Below are positions 1-5,917 of a DNA stretch of 7,376 nt, in pieces. Source of the stretch: Desulfobacterales bacterium (lineage in GTDB: Bacteria; Desulfobacterota; Desulfobacteria; Desulfobacterales; Desulfobacteraceae); assembly GCA_022361535.1 (NCBI GenBank), contig JAKSAU010000857.1:1-7376 (forward strand), given 5' to 3'. A program made the translations under genes and the position numbers. How positions within the stretch are numbered: the first letter of the stretch is position 1; each line of letters opens with the position of its first letter. Below the pieces are notes generated by a model. It ran no database searches, was not told where the DNA came from, and saw only the letters and a program-made list of their open reading frames with translations.

Positions 1-807
1 AATGTTAAAGATTTGTTTAAAGCCTTTAGGCTCATCTATGCGGCTCCTGCTAATTATTTCAAATTGTCAGGTGACTATAATCTAATTATTTTTGCTTTCA
101 TTTTTCTGGGAAGCATCTGGCTTTTTTTAACCGCAATACATGGGCTAATCAGAAATCTACCGGCATGGTTAGAAGACATGAAGCGAATGTGGGTTGGGTT
201 GAAAACGGTTTTTCAGCCCAATGGCGGGCTAAATGTCCAATTGCTCCCTAAAACTCAGCTGCCTCAAGTTCAATCCTTGAGTGTTACCAAATGGCTGGCT
301 CCACTCAGCCGTTATGTGCGTTATGGCCTTTTGCTACTGACCGTTTTCCTGCCGCTGGCGATGTTGATAGTTAGTGTGTATCCGCGGAAAGGGATATGGG
401 TAGAAATTAAAGAGTTTTACGAAAACACTGTTGAGCTGCCAACCATATCCCGTGAAATACCGTCTAAGTGTTCAGAGGGGCGGGTAAACCGGTATTTATG
501 GCAGGCAACAATGGAATACATTGGGGATAAGCCATTGATTGAAGCAGATCCTTGCGGCTATACAGGCAGAATTAAAACCGACTGGTTTACCAATGAGAAA
601 GTATCTGATCAGTGTCTAAGACTGAATTTTTACATCCGAAAGGGGTTAAATGAATCTGCACTTAATGTCTATACCTATGCAAAGGAAAAACGGTTCAGGT
701 TCATCTGGGTGGAGAGTGAATTGGAGGAAGTGCAAGAAAAACAGATTACCCAAGGCATCCATGCCCGGGCCCGAAAACTTGCTAAAATGGCAGCTGAGCA
801 CCCATAA
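1..807 (+). CDS. Two-helix membrane protein with C-terminal DUF3576-like domain (5' end open)
   Basis: The frame is open from base 1, so the true start may lie upstream. The first usable start inside the window is a TTG at 13 with only a weak upstream purine stretch. Counting from that TTG (264 aa), there is a hydrophobic helix at about 22-46 and a second at about 104-123, with a basic, amphipathic stretch between them, then a soluble domain of about 140 residues. Residues 157-258 resemble DUF3576, known mostly from alphaproteobacterial lipoproteins: VNRYLWQAT, then KPLIEADP, GRIKTDWF and a final ARARKL follow that family's N-x-YLW, mPL-x-x-ADP, G-x-I-x-TDW and xRARxL pattern. The function of DUF3576 is unknown. 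Two helices instead of a lipoprotein signal suggest an inner-membrane anchor with the domain outside the cytoplasm; this topology is inferred. Cysteines at 153, 181 and 201 could form a disulfide there. The gene converges on the M23 peptidase gene. The CDS is certain; the domain call is from memory of the family pattern. Confidence 0.75.
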   Translation, partial: NVKDLFKAFRLIYAAPANYFKLSGDYNLIIFAFIFLGSIWLFLTAIHGLIRNLPAWLEDMKRMWVGLKTVFQPNGGLNVQLLPKTQLPQVQSLSVTKWLAPLSRYVRYGLLLLTVFLPLAMLIVSVYPRKGIWVEIKEFYENTVELPTISREIPSKCSEGRVNRYLWQATMEYIGDKPLIEADPCGYTGRIKTDWFTNEKVSDQCLRLNFYIRKGLNESALNVYTYAKEKRFRFIWVESELEEVQEKQITQGIHARARKLAKMAAEHP

Positions 808-1007
808 GATGAATACCTGCACTTTATGTCAAAAAATGGATTGGATTTTTTAAATAAGGGTATACATACACGAAAGCATAAACCTGATAGAAACTTGTTA
901 AGTAACACAGTTCTCTTATCAAATGTCCTCCATCTTCGTGTACCCGGATTTAGATGAAATATTTAAAGCCATTGATCGTATTGATTTATCCTGATTAAAA
1001 AGTGTAT
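808..1007. other. Convergent intergenic region with a spaced 8-bp inverted repeat
   Basis: This spacer lies between two convergent genes. No convincing bidirectional terminator hairpin with T-runs is visible. It contains a perfect inverted repeat, TACACGAA at 867-874 and TTCGTGTA at 935-942, with 60 bases between the arms. GGGTA at 858-862 and TACCC at 941-945 also sit near the outer ends. A 23-codon ORF (923-994, +) reads MSSIFVYPDLDEIFKAIDRI and onward to a stop. It has no ribosome binding site and could be a remnant of an older gene or chance. Confidence 0.35.
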
Positions 1008-2198
1008 TTATACCGACGGTTTTTTCGCAGCAATAGTGGTGCGGGCCATAAGCATCCTGGTAAACAGTGCCCGGGTTTTTGCCAGAAAACTCTCCAGTTC
1101 ATGAGAAGGAACCGGATCTGCAGAAGGGCACTGGTGGCCCAATGGGTTAACCGGTTTTCCATTTTTTTTCATCCTGAAACACAGGTGGGGACCTGTGGCC
1201 AAGCCTGTCATTCCCACATATCCGATAACCTTGCCTTGAACGATTTTTTTGTTTCTTTTCATATGTTTTGCAAATTTGCTCATATGATAATACCTGGTTT
1301 CATACCCTTGAAAGTGACGGACAACAACGTAATTGCCCATGGTTTTTGAATAGCCGATTTGCGTGATCACACCGTCTCCTACGGCCTTAATAGGAGTACC
1401 TGTGGGGGCGGCATAGTCGATTCCCGGATGTGCCCGGTATCTTTTTAAAATAGGATGGAACCGTTTTTTTGTGAATTTGGAAGAGATTCGTGAAAATGCC
1501 AGTGGTGCCTTTAAAAAAGCTTTTTCCAATGAGTTGCCGGTTCCATCGTAGTATTTAAGACGGCCTTTGCTGTCTTTGTGTAAAAAGGCTTTGAACATTA
1601 CACCCTGGTTGATGAACATTGCAGCCTTGACCTGGCCGTAACCTGCAAATTTACCATCCCGGTATCTTTTTTCGACCAGCACCTGAAATTTATCCTGGGG
1701 CCTGATATCTCTTAAAAAATCAATATCCCAGGCAAATATATCTGCAAGTTTTATTGCAAGACGATTTCTCTCACCAGCCTGTCTGACCGCTTCAAATAAA
1801 GAGTAGTTAATGGTTGCTGATACGGTTTCAAGTTTGATATCATAAAAAATGGGTTCTTTTGTAATGGAAAACCCTTCCTTTGTTGACCGGATTACCAGTT
1901 TATCTTCTTCGTCGATTTCATATTCAAACTTTGCCAGTTTGTCCTGTTCTATGAACAGGCGATAGGAGTGGCCGACCCTGATTTTAGGCAAGGGGTAGGT
2001 ATCCATACTCTGGCGGGAAATCTGGTAAATCGTTTTCAGGCCAAGGTAGTCGTTGAGTAACGTAGATGCCGTATCTCCTGACTTGACCACGCCTTTGATA
2101 ACAGAAGGCTGTGATGATGCGCCAAACGCATTGGGGATAACAGTCTGGAAAAAAATATGGAAGGCGGCAAGAATAATAAAAATAGTTCTAAAACGCAT
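1008..2198 (-). CDS. Secreted M23 (LytM/MepM/Csd3-type) murein endopeptidase with altered zinc site
   Basis: A 396-residue exported peptidase, expected to cut peptidoglycan cross-links in the periplasm. I chose ATG 2198 because AAAGGAGT lies 10 bases upstream; the longer GTG start at 2225 would put that site inside the gene. Residues 1-27 form a signal peptide (basic MRFR, a hydrophobic core, then AFGASS) with no lipobox cysteine. Residues about 35-85 look like the LysM-like/OapA N-domain (SGDTASTLL), and about 115-235 like the second domain of Csd3/MepM proteins. The M23 domain spans about 245-355. It has H257 and D261 (HPGID), the catalytic H305 (YYHM) and H338 in GPHLCF. In the family the last motif is usually HxH, both zinc-site residues; here position 340 is cysteine. 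Codon 340 is TGT, two base changes from either His codon, so one read error does not explain it. Cysteine can bind zinc, so the enzyme may still be active. The gene looks monocistronic. Confidence 0.87.
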   Translation of the reverse strand: MRFRTIFIILAAFHIFFQTVIPNAFGASSQPSVIKGVVKSGDTASTLLNDYLGLKTIYQISRQSMDTYPLPKIRVGHSYRLFIEQDKLAKFEYEIDEEDKLVIRSTKEGFSITKEPIFYDIKLETVSATINYSLFEAVRQAGERNRLAIKLADIFAWDIDFLRDIRPQDKFQVLVEKRYRDGKFAGYGQVKAAMFINQGVMFKAFLHKDSKGRLKYYDGTGNSLEKAFLKAPLAFSRISSKFTKKRFHPILKRYRAHPGIDYAAPTGTPIKAVGDGVITQIGYSKTMGNYVVVRHFQGYETRYYHMSKFAKHMKRNKKIVQGKVIGYVGMTGLATGPHLCFRMKKNGKPVNPLGHQCPSADPVPSHELESFLAKTRALFTRMLMARTTIAAKKPSV

Positions 2199-2208
2199 AT
2201 TCAAAGTC

Positions 2209-2216
2209 ACTCCTTT
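2209..2216 (-). promoter_or_regulatory. Ribosome binding site deciding the M23 peptidase start
   Basis: On the minus strand this reads AAAGGAGT, 10 bases before ATG 2198. It supports the 396-residue start, which also begins exactly at the signal peptide, over the GTG at 2225. Confidence 0.75.
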
Positions 2217-2456
2217 AGCAATCACAAGGTGATAAAGTTTCCAGACAATAAACTCAACTATTATGCCAAAGGAAGTGGTTTAAAAAGAAAAAAGCCGATA
2301 GTAAGAAAGCACAAGGCTGTTGCTTATATTTAAATTTTATGACGAAAAACGGCTCGTGATGATATTTAATAGTTGCAAGTGTTATATGGTTAGTTTGTTT
2401 TAAAGGTATGAATGCTCCCTTTTGGTTCCCTCTCCAAATCTTCCTTTTTCAATCCT
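2217..2456. other. Intergenic region, methyltransferase to M23 peptidase
   Basis: This AT-rich spacer lies between two genes on the same (minus) strand. A weak minus-strand promoter candidate for the peptidase gene is TTGAGT (2252-2257) with TATCAC (2229-2234) at 17-base spacing. No strong hairpin follows the methyltransferase stop, so read-through is possible. AGCCG near 2293 and CGGCT near 2350 could pair but are about 55 bases apart. I see no gene here. Confidence 0.3.
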
Positions 2457-3149
2457 TTATCTGTATTTCCCTGCAATGATCATAGTAAGGCCTTCCTTTC
2501 TGTCTCTTGCAGGTGGTCCAAGTTGATTGAGAAGCCGGCTATGGTCTTCTATCAGGTCAATCTGAAATCCGGCCTTTTCAACGCGCATGAGCATTTTCAT
2601 CATTGAGACTGTTCCTGATTTACAGGGTTTTATTTTCCCTTTTTCATGCTCATCAGGTAACCACTTTCTTATATAACTGTCTATGATGACCAGCTTTCCA
2701 TTTTTTTTCAACAGTCGGCAGCATTCGGCCAGCCAGGATGCCGGGTCATTGGAAATATTTAGAACAGATTCACAAAGTATGCCGTTGGCAATTCCAGGCT
2801 TTAAGGGCAGGTAAGGCAGTTTCGCCTGGATAAGCTTGGAAGACTTGGCTGATTTTAATTTACTGCAAGCCCGTTTAAGCATATCCGGATCCGGATCAAT
2901 ACCGATCGCCTGGATGCCGCATATGTCTTTGAAGTAGGCCAAAGCCATACCGTTACCGCAGCCAATATCAAGAACAAGATCATTACAAGTGAAACTACAA
3001 ACGTCAATTGCCCGATCAACAAGGAAATTCCCACCCGGCTTCAAACGATCTTGATTGATCGATACCAACGTTTCCTGTCTGAGTCCAAAGGGGATTTTTC
3101 CGGTAACCAGCCCGGAACTGTACGTAGATGCGGATACGTTTTTGCCCAT
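2457..3149 (-). CDS. Class I SAM-dependent methyltransferase, resembles the DVU_1556 family
   Basis: A 230-residue cytoplasmic protein with a Rossmann methyltransferase fold. Motif I is VLDIGCGNG at 59-67, which binds SAM. The acidic residue ending strand 2 is D85 (GIDPD). A motif like QAKLPYLPL (108-116) and a post-II strand KLVIIDSY (152-159) follow. The stretch before motif I, LKPGGNFLVDRAI (36-48), resembles the LRPGG-x-x-LT start of the methyltransferase family named after Desulfovibrio DVU_1556. That likeness is from memory and tentative; the family's usual neighbours (a MobA-like nucleotidyltransferase, a C-GCAxxG-C-C protein, a CoA ligase) are not in this window. Nine cysteines in 230 residues is high. 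ATG 3149 has AGAGGAG (3159-3165) 9 bases upstream. The gene has its own upstream region, separated from korB by a hairpin, and is probably transcribed independently. The substrate is unknown. Confidence 0.8.
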   Translation of the reverse strand: MGKNVSASTYSSGLVTGKIPFGLRQETLVSINQDRLKPGGNFLVDRAIDVCSFTCNDLVLDIGCGNGMALAYFKDICGIQAIGIDPDPDMLKRACSKLKSAKSSKLIQAKLPYLPLKPGIANGILCESVLNISNDPASWLAECCRLLKKNGKLVIIDSYIRKWLPDEHEKGKIKPCKSGTVSMMKMLMRVEKAGFQIDLIEDHSRLLNQLGPPARDRKEGLTMIIAGKYR

Positions 3150-3184
3150 AGAGTTCTGCTCCTCTAATAGATTTTATGGGCATT

Positions 3185-3231
3185 TTATTATGGATAGGTT
3201 AGATGCAAGTCAACTATAATATGAAATTATA
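3185..3231 (-). promoter_or_regulatory. Candidate promoter and operator-like palindrome for the methyltransferase gene
   Basis: On the minus strand, TTGACT (3208-3213) is 17 bases from TAATAA (3185-3190) or 15 from the better CATAAT (3187-3192). Directly upstream is a perfect 6-bp inverted repeat, TATAAT (3215-3220) and ATTATA (3226-3231) around ATGAA. It could be a regulator site or simply AT-rich promoter sequence. A separate promoter here fits the hairpin between korB and this gene. Confidence 0.35.
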
Positions 3232-3284
3232 ACCATAGATGACCTATACGGGTAAAGATTGACATTGATAAGAGGGAGGAAGGG

Positions 3285-3310
3285 TTGCAGCCCGGATTTC
3301 CGGGCTGCAA
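3285..3310 (-). terminator. Strong hairpin after the korA-korBC operon
   Basis: A perfect 11-bp stem, TTGCAGCCCGG with CCGGGCTGCAA, around a 4-base loop. It begins 11 bases beyond the korBC stop codon. The stem is GC-rich, but on the minus strand it is followed by a C/T-rich stretch (CCCTTCC) and not a clean T-run. It may therefore be a weak intrinsic terminator or an mRNA 3'-end stabiliser. Either way it marks the end of the operon. Confidence 0.65.
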
Positions 3311-3321
3311 TAAAATCAAGT

Positions 3322-4614
3322 TTAGGACACTTTATCAATGGTTTCCATGGCCAGGGAAAATACTTTGTCGTTAAAGCGGGATTCTAATGCTGCAACCAGC
3401 ATGTCCCGGTTTAAAATCAGTTCTTTTTTGGCAAGAACGCCAAGGGATGCAAGTGCCCAGTCGGTTTTACGGATTTTCAGCGCTTTAAAATCAATTTCTT
3501 GAACCTGGGCAGGCGTCTGGGGTATGTCTACACTTTTTTCTTTGAGAATGAATGCATCAGGGCTTAAATTGGCAAATATCTTTTGCCGGCGAGCTACGCC
3601 TTCCTCGCTTAAGGCCAGGACCACTGCAGGGGACTCAAGCCCGGTATAACCTATTTTTTCCGGTGTCAGAAGGATTTCAGATACAGACTGGCCTCTTAAA
3701 ACCGTGATGTTATAGTCATTTTTAATAGAGGCATTAAGACCTGCTGAAATGCCTGCGTGACAGACAATATCTCCGGCTGTGACAATACGCATGCCCGCAG
3801 ATCCTAAAATAACGACTTCACGGCGCTTTGAGTCTTTTAGTTCAAAGGTCTTTTCAATGATCAATGGTTCGGGGAAGTTACCCTTTTCTTTAGCCAGGGC
3901 ACGGTATCTTTCCCCATATTCAGGCCGTAAATTTTCTTCTACAGGTCCGCCTTGTCCGGCAGGTGCATTTTCAATCATCTCATCAATGGCCTTGGGGGTC
4001 AGACGGTTTCGCTTGGTATACCGGCCGGTACACATACCAAGGGTTTCAACCACTGAAAAACCCTTATGAGTAATGGCCCGGGTAAATTCCTCGGACAGCT
4101 TGGGATCATGGCCGGAATATTTTGAAATGTAGGTGGCTCCGGCAGCTTTGGCGACCCGGCAGATGTCAACAGGGATCTCAGCCTGGTTGAGAAATTCCGA
4201 TCCTACAACTGCATCAGTCGGTGTGGTGGCAGAGTATTGGCCGCCGGTCATGCCGAAGTTGAAATTATTCAGGATAATCAAAGTCATATCCAGGTTCTTA
4301 CGGCAGGCGGCAAGAACATGAGCTCCCCCGATACCAAGGCCGCCGTCTCCCATGGTGACGATCACATTCAAGGACGGGTCAGCCAGTTTAAGGCCTGCCC
4401 CGTAGGTCAAGGCGCGGCCATGAACGCCGTGAAGGGCATGTACATTAAAAAAGGTGTCAAAAAGCCCGGAACAGCCAATGTCAGTGACAATAACTGTTTT
4501 GTCAGCTTCAAGCCCCATGTCCACCAGGGTTTTATCCAAACTTTTAGTGATGCGTTCGTGGGTACATCCCGGGCAGAATACAGGTGGGCGGTTTTGATTT
4601 AAAAAACTATTCAT
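3322..4614 (-). CDS. 2-oxoacid:ferredoxin oxidoreductase, fused beta (TPP) and gamma subunits
   Basis: A 430-residue cytoplasmic subunit that decarboxylates a 2-oxoacid to acyl-CoA, passing electrons to ferredoxin. Residues 1 to about 245 are the TPP-binding beta domain: CPGC (C14, C17), DIGC (C48), HGRA (66-69), GDG (89-91), NN (116-117), GMTGGQ (121-126) and GMC (C195). C14, C17, C48 and C195 match the four cysteines that hold the single [4Fe-4S] cluster in Sulfolobus-type 2-oxoacid oxidoreductases. Residues about 265-430 are a gamma domain (VVILGSAGMRIVTAGD, then RGQSVSEI, in place of the usual GxGGQG and RGGxS). In most KorABC enzymes beta and gamma are separate chains, so this is a fusion. 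The 8-base overlap with korA's stop implies translational coupling. A TTG at 4620 would add two residues, but GGAGG (4624-4628) sits 9 bases from ATG 4614 and only 3 from the TTG. No delta (2[4Fe-4S]) subunit is nearby. The substrate (2-oxoglutarate, branched-chain or aryl oxoacid) is not determined. Confidence 0.9.
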   Translation of the reverse strand: MNSFLNQNRPPVFCPGCTHERITKSLDKTLVDMGLEADKTVIVTDIGCSGLFDTFFNVHALHGVHGRALTYGAGLKLADPSLNVIVTMGDGGLGIGGAHVLAACRKNLDMTLIILNNFNFGMTGGQYSATTPTDAVVGSEFLNQAEIPVDICRVAKAAGATYISKYSGHDPKLSEEFTRAITHKGFSVVETLGMCTGRYTKRNRLTPKAIDEMIENAPAGQGGPVEENLRPEYGERYRALAKEKGNFPEPLIIEKTFELKDSKRREVVILGSAGMRIVTAGDIVCHAGISAGLNASIKNDYNITVLRGQSVSEILLTPEKIGYTGLESPAVVLALSEEGVARRQKIFANLSPDAFILKEKSVDIPQTPAQVQEIDFKALKIRKTDWALASLGVLAKKELILNRDMLVAALESRFNDKVFSLAMETIDKVS

Positions 4615-5722
4615 TTTCAATGGCCTCCATGATATTTGCCGGCGGAATCAATACTCCGTTCATTTGTCCGTAAAAGTCGATTTTTTTACCAGCCAGAAGT
4701 CGTCTGATTTCATTGACATACTGGCCAAGGTTCATTTCTACAACAAGGATACGGCTAAATCTTTGTGCTGCTTCCAGGATTACTTTTTCAGGAACCGGCC
4801 AAACTGTTTTCAATGACAGTGTGGAGACAGGTTTCCCTTTCTTAGCCATGGCACTTGCTGCATCTTCAACTGCCCTTGAGGTAATACCGTAGGAGATAAC
4901 CAGGGTATCCGTTTCCGGCACCAGGTTTTCTTCATACAGGGCTATCTCATTGCGACAGGAGTGAATTTTATTTCTCAACCGGTCCTGACAGGCGGCAATA
5001 GTATTGGGATCAATGGTAATATAACCGTCAGGCCCGTGGGTAGATGAGGTCTGGCGGACCAAGGTTTTACCGCCTATGGGTAAAAAGGGCGGGGCCTTTT
5101 CGGACTGCGCTTCAAAAGGAAGAAAGCCATCGCCTTCAAACATGGTTCTTTCGATCTTTTCAGGCAGAATACAATTGTCCATATCAAAGCTTTCTTTGGT
5201 CATACCGATCTCTTTGTTGGAGGCGATAAAAACCGGACAACGGAATTGCTCGGCATAGTTAAATGCCTGGTAGGTAAGTGTATAGCAGTCACTTACATCC
5301 TTGGGAGCCAGAACAATGACCGGCACTCCTGAAGTAGAGCCCCAGCGCAGGAACTGAATATCTGAATCCGCACCCCTTGTGGCTGACCCGGTGGATGGCC
5401 CAAGACGCTGGACATCAGCTATAACCATTGGGATCTCACTACCGATGGCAAAGGATATATGTTCGGAATAGAGGCTGATGCCTGGTCCGGATGTGGCAGT
5501 AAGTACCTTTTTTCCGGCCATGGCAGCGCCAATGCAGTATCCCATGGAAGCAATTTCATCTTCTCCCTGGACACAGACCCCTCCTTTTGGGGGGAGCATT
5601 TTGAGCATATTGTTGAATATAGTGGTGGCCGGGGTGATGGGATAGCCGGCAAAAAAGTTGCAACCCGCTGCCATGGCCCCCCTGGCGACGGCTTCGTTGC
5701 CTTCCATGAATGCTAATGCCAT
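4607..5722 (-). CDS. 2-oxoacid:ferredoxin oxidoreductase, alpha subunit (KorA/VorA-like)
   Basis: A 371-residue alpha chain, close to the usual length for stand-alone alpha subunits. It pairs with the TPP subunit encoded just downstream. YPITP (27-31) is the conserved substrate-site loop; GEDEIAS (53-59) holds the glutamate expected to contact TPP across the interface. TSGPG (77-81) and GPSTGSATRGADSD (108-121) are typical of KorA/VorA alphas, although the latter usually reads GPSTGxPT and here has alanine for proline. The C-terminal domain has VISYGITSRAV (275-285), WPVPE (308-312) and VVEMNLGQ (327-334), the known E-x-N-x-GQ signature. ATG 5722 is supported by AAGGAGT (5728-5734). It is first in the operon, behind a candidate regulated promoter, and its last 8 bases overlap korBC. 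I leave the symbol blank because the oxoacid used cannot be told from sequence alone; 2-oxoglutarate or 2-oxoisovalerate types are closest by motif. Confidence 0.9.
   Translation of the reverse strand: MALAFMEGNEAVARGAMAAGCNFFAGYPITPATTIFNNMLKMLPPKGGVCVQGEDEIASMGYCIGAAMAGKKVLTATSGPGISLYSEHISFAIGSEIPMVIADVQRLGPSTGSATRGADSDIQFLRWGSTSGVPVIVLAPKDVSDCYTLTYQAFNYAEQFRCPVFIASNKEIGMTKESFDMDNCILPEKIERTMFEGDGFLPFEAQSEKAPPFLPIGGKTLVRQTSSTHGPDGYITIDPNTIAACQDRLRNKIHSCRNEIALYEENLVPETDTLVISYGITSRAVEDAASAMAKKGKPVSTLSLKTVWPVPEKVILEAAQRFSRILVVEMNLGQYVNEIRRLLAGKKIDFYGQMNGVLIPPANIMEAIENE
4624..4628 (-). promoter_or_regulatory. Ribosome binding site for korBC inside korA
   Basis: GGAGG on the minus strand, within the last codons of korA. 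It is 9 bases before ATG 4614 and 3 before TTG 4620, so it favours the ATG and supports coupled translation of the two subunits. Confidence 0.7.
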
Positions 5723-5758
5723 TCTTTACTCCTTGCAGATGTAATTGTTTAACCTTAT

Positions 5759-5790
5759 AAATATTTAATCAAAAATTTAATCAAATATTT
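5759..5790. repeat. Tandem 11-bp direct repeat bordered by AAATATTT palindromes
   Basis: ATTTAATCAAA occurs at 5763-5773 and again at 5775-5785, a 12-base period of about one DNA turn. The block is bordered by AAATATTT at 5759-5766 and 5783-5790. It lies in the korA leader, between its candidate -10 box and its ribosome binding site. It could be a tandem binding site on one helix face, or only AT-rich leader sequence. Confidence 0.45.
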
Positions 5791-5794
5791 AGTC

Positions 5795-5823
5795 TCTTTA
5801 TCGGTAAAACCATTGTTTGTCAA
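5795..5823 (-). promoter_or_regulatory. Candidate korA promoter with a FadR-like site in the spacer
   Basis: On the minus strand, a perfect TTGACA (5818-5823) is followed by 17 bases and TAAAGA (5795-5800), a poor -10. The spacer contains, on the plus strand, CGGTAAAACCA (5802-5812). This matches the FadR-type TGGT-N3-ACCA operator core except for its first base. ACCATTGTT at 5809-5817 recurs at 5900-5908 by the regulator gene. A GntR-family protein bound here would cover the promoter, which fits repression by the divergent FCD regulator. Both the promoter and the regulator match are inferred. Confidence 0.5.
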
Positions 5824-5833
5824 GGCGTAAGCG

Positions 5834-5891
5834 AATGAAATTCAATTGTTTTTTTAGGGTCAAATCTCATGTGATTTAATGGAATTTCATT
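5834..5891. repeat. 10-bp perfect inverted repeat with an inner imperfect palindrome
   Basis: AATGAAATTC (5834-5843) and GAATTTCATT (5882-5891) are perfect inverted copies separated by 38 bases. Between them is AAATC (5862-5866) and GATTT (5873-5877) around TCATGT. The arms may be two oppositely oriented half-operators shared by the divergent promoters, or could loop out together. Confidence 0.5.
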
Positions 5892-5896
5892 GATTT

Positions 5897-5914
5897 TATA
5901 CCATTGTTGGTATA
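5897..5914. promoter_or_regulatory. Palindromic operator candidate abutting the GntR gene start
   Basis: A perfect 7-bp inverted repeat, TATACCA (5897-5903) and TGGTATA (5908-5914), around TTGT. It ends 3 bases before ATG 5918 and shares ACCATTGTT with the site in the korA promoter spacer. FCD-type GntR regulators usually bind short palindromes at their own promoters, so this is a plausible autoregulatory site. The half-site order here (ACCA then TGGT) is inverted relative to classic FadR sites. Confidence 0.55.
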
Positions 5915-5917
5915 TTG

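Noticed and set aside
808..1007. Insertion sequence with terminal inverted repeats at 867 and 935
   Set aside because: Only 60 bases lie between the arms, there is no transposase and no target-site duplication could be seen.
1002..1349. 115-codon plus-strand frame opposite the M23 catalytic domain
   Set aside because: It is antisense to the conserved zinc-site region of the peptidase, with no ribosome binding site and no recognisable protein pattern.
2199..2225. GTG start giving a longer M23 peptidase
   Set aside because: The only good Shine-Dalgarno lies inside this extension, 10 bases before ATG 2198, and the signal peptide begins naturally at that ATG.
4237..4602. 121-codon plus-strand frame opposite the TPP subunit
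   Set aside because: It is antisense to the strongly conserved CPGC to GDG region of the oxidoreductase and has no ribosome binding site or domain-like sequence.
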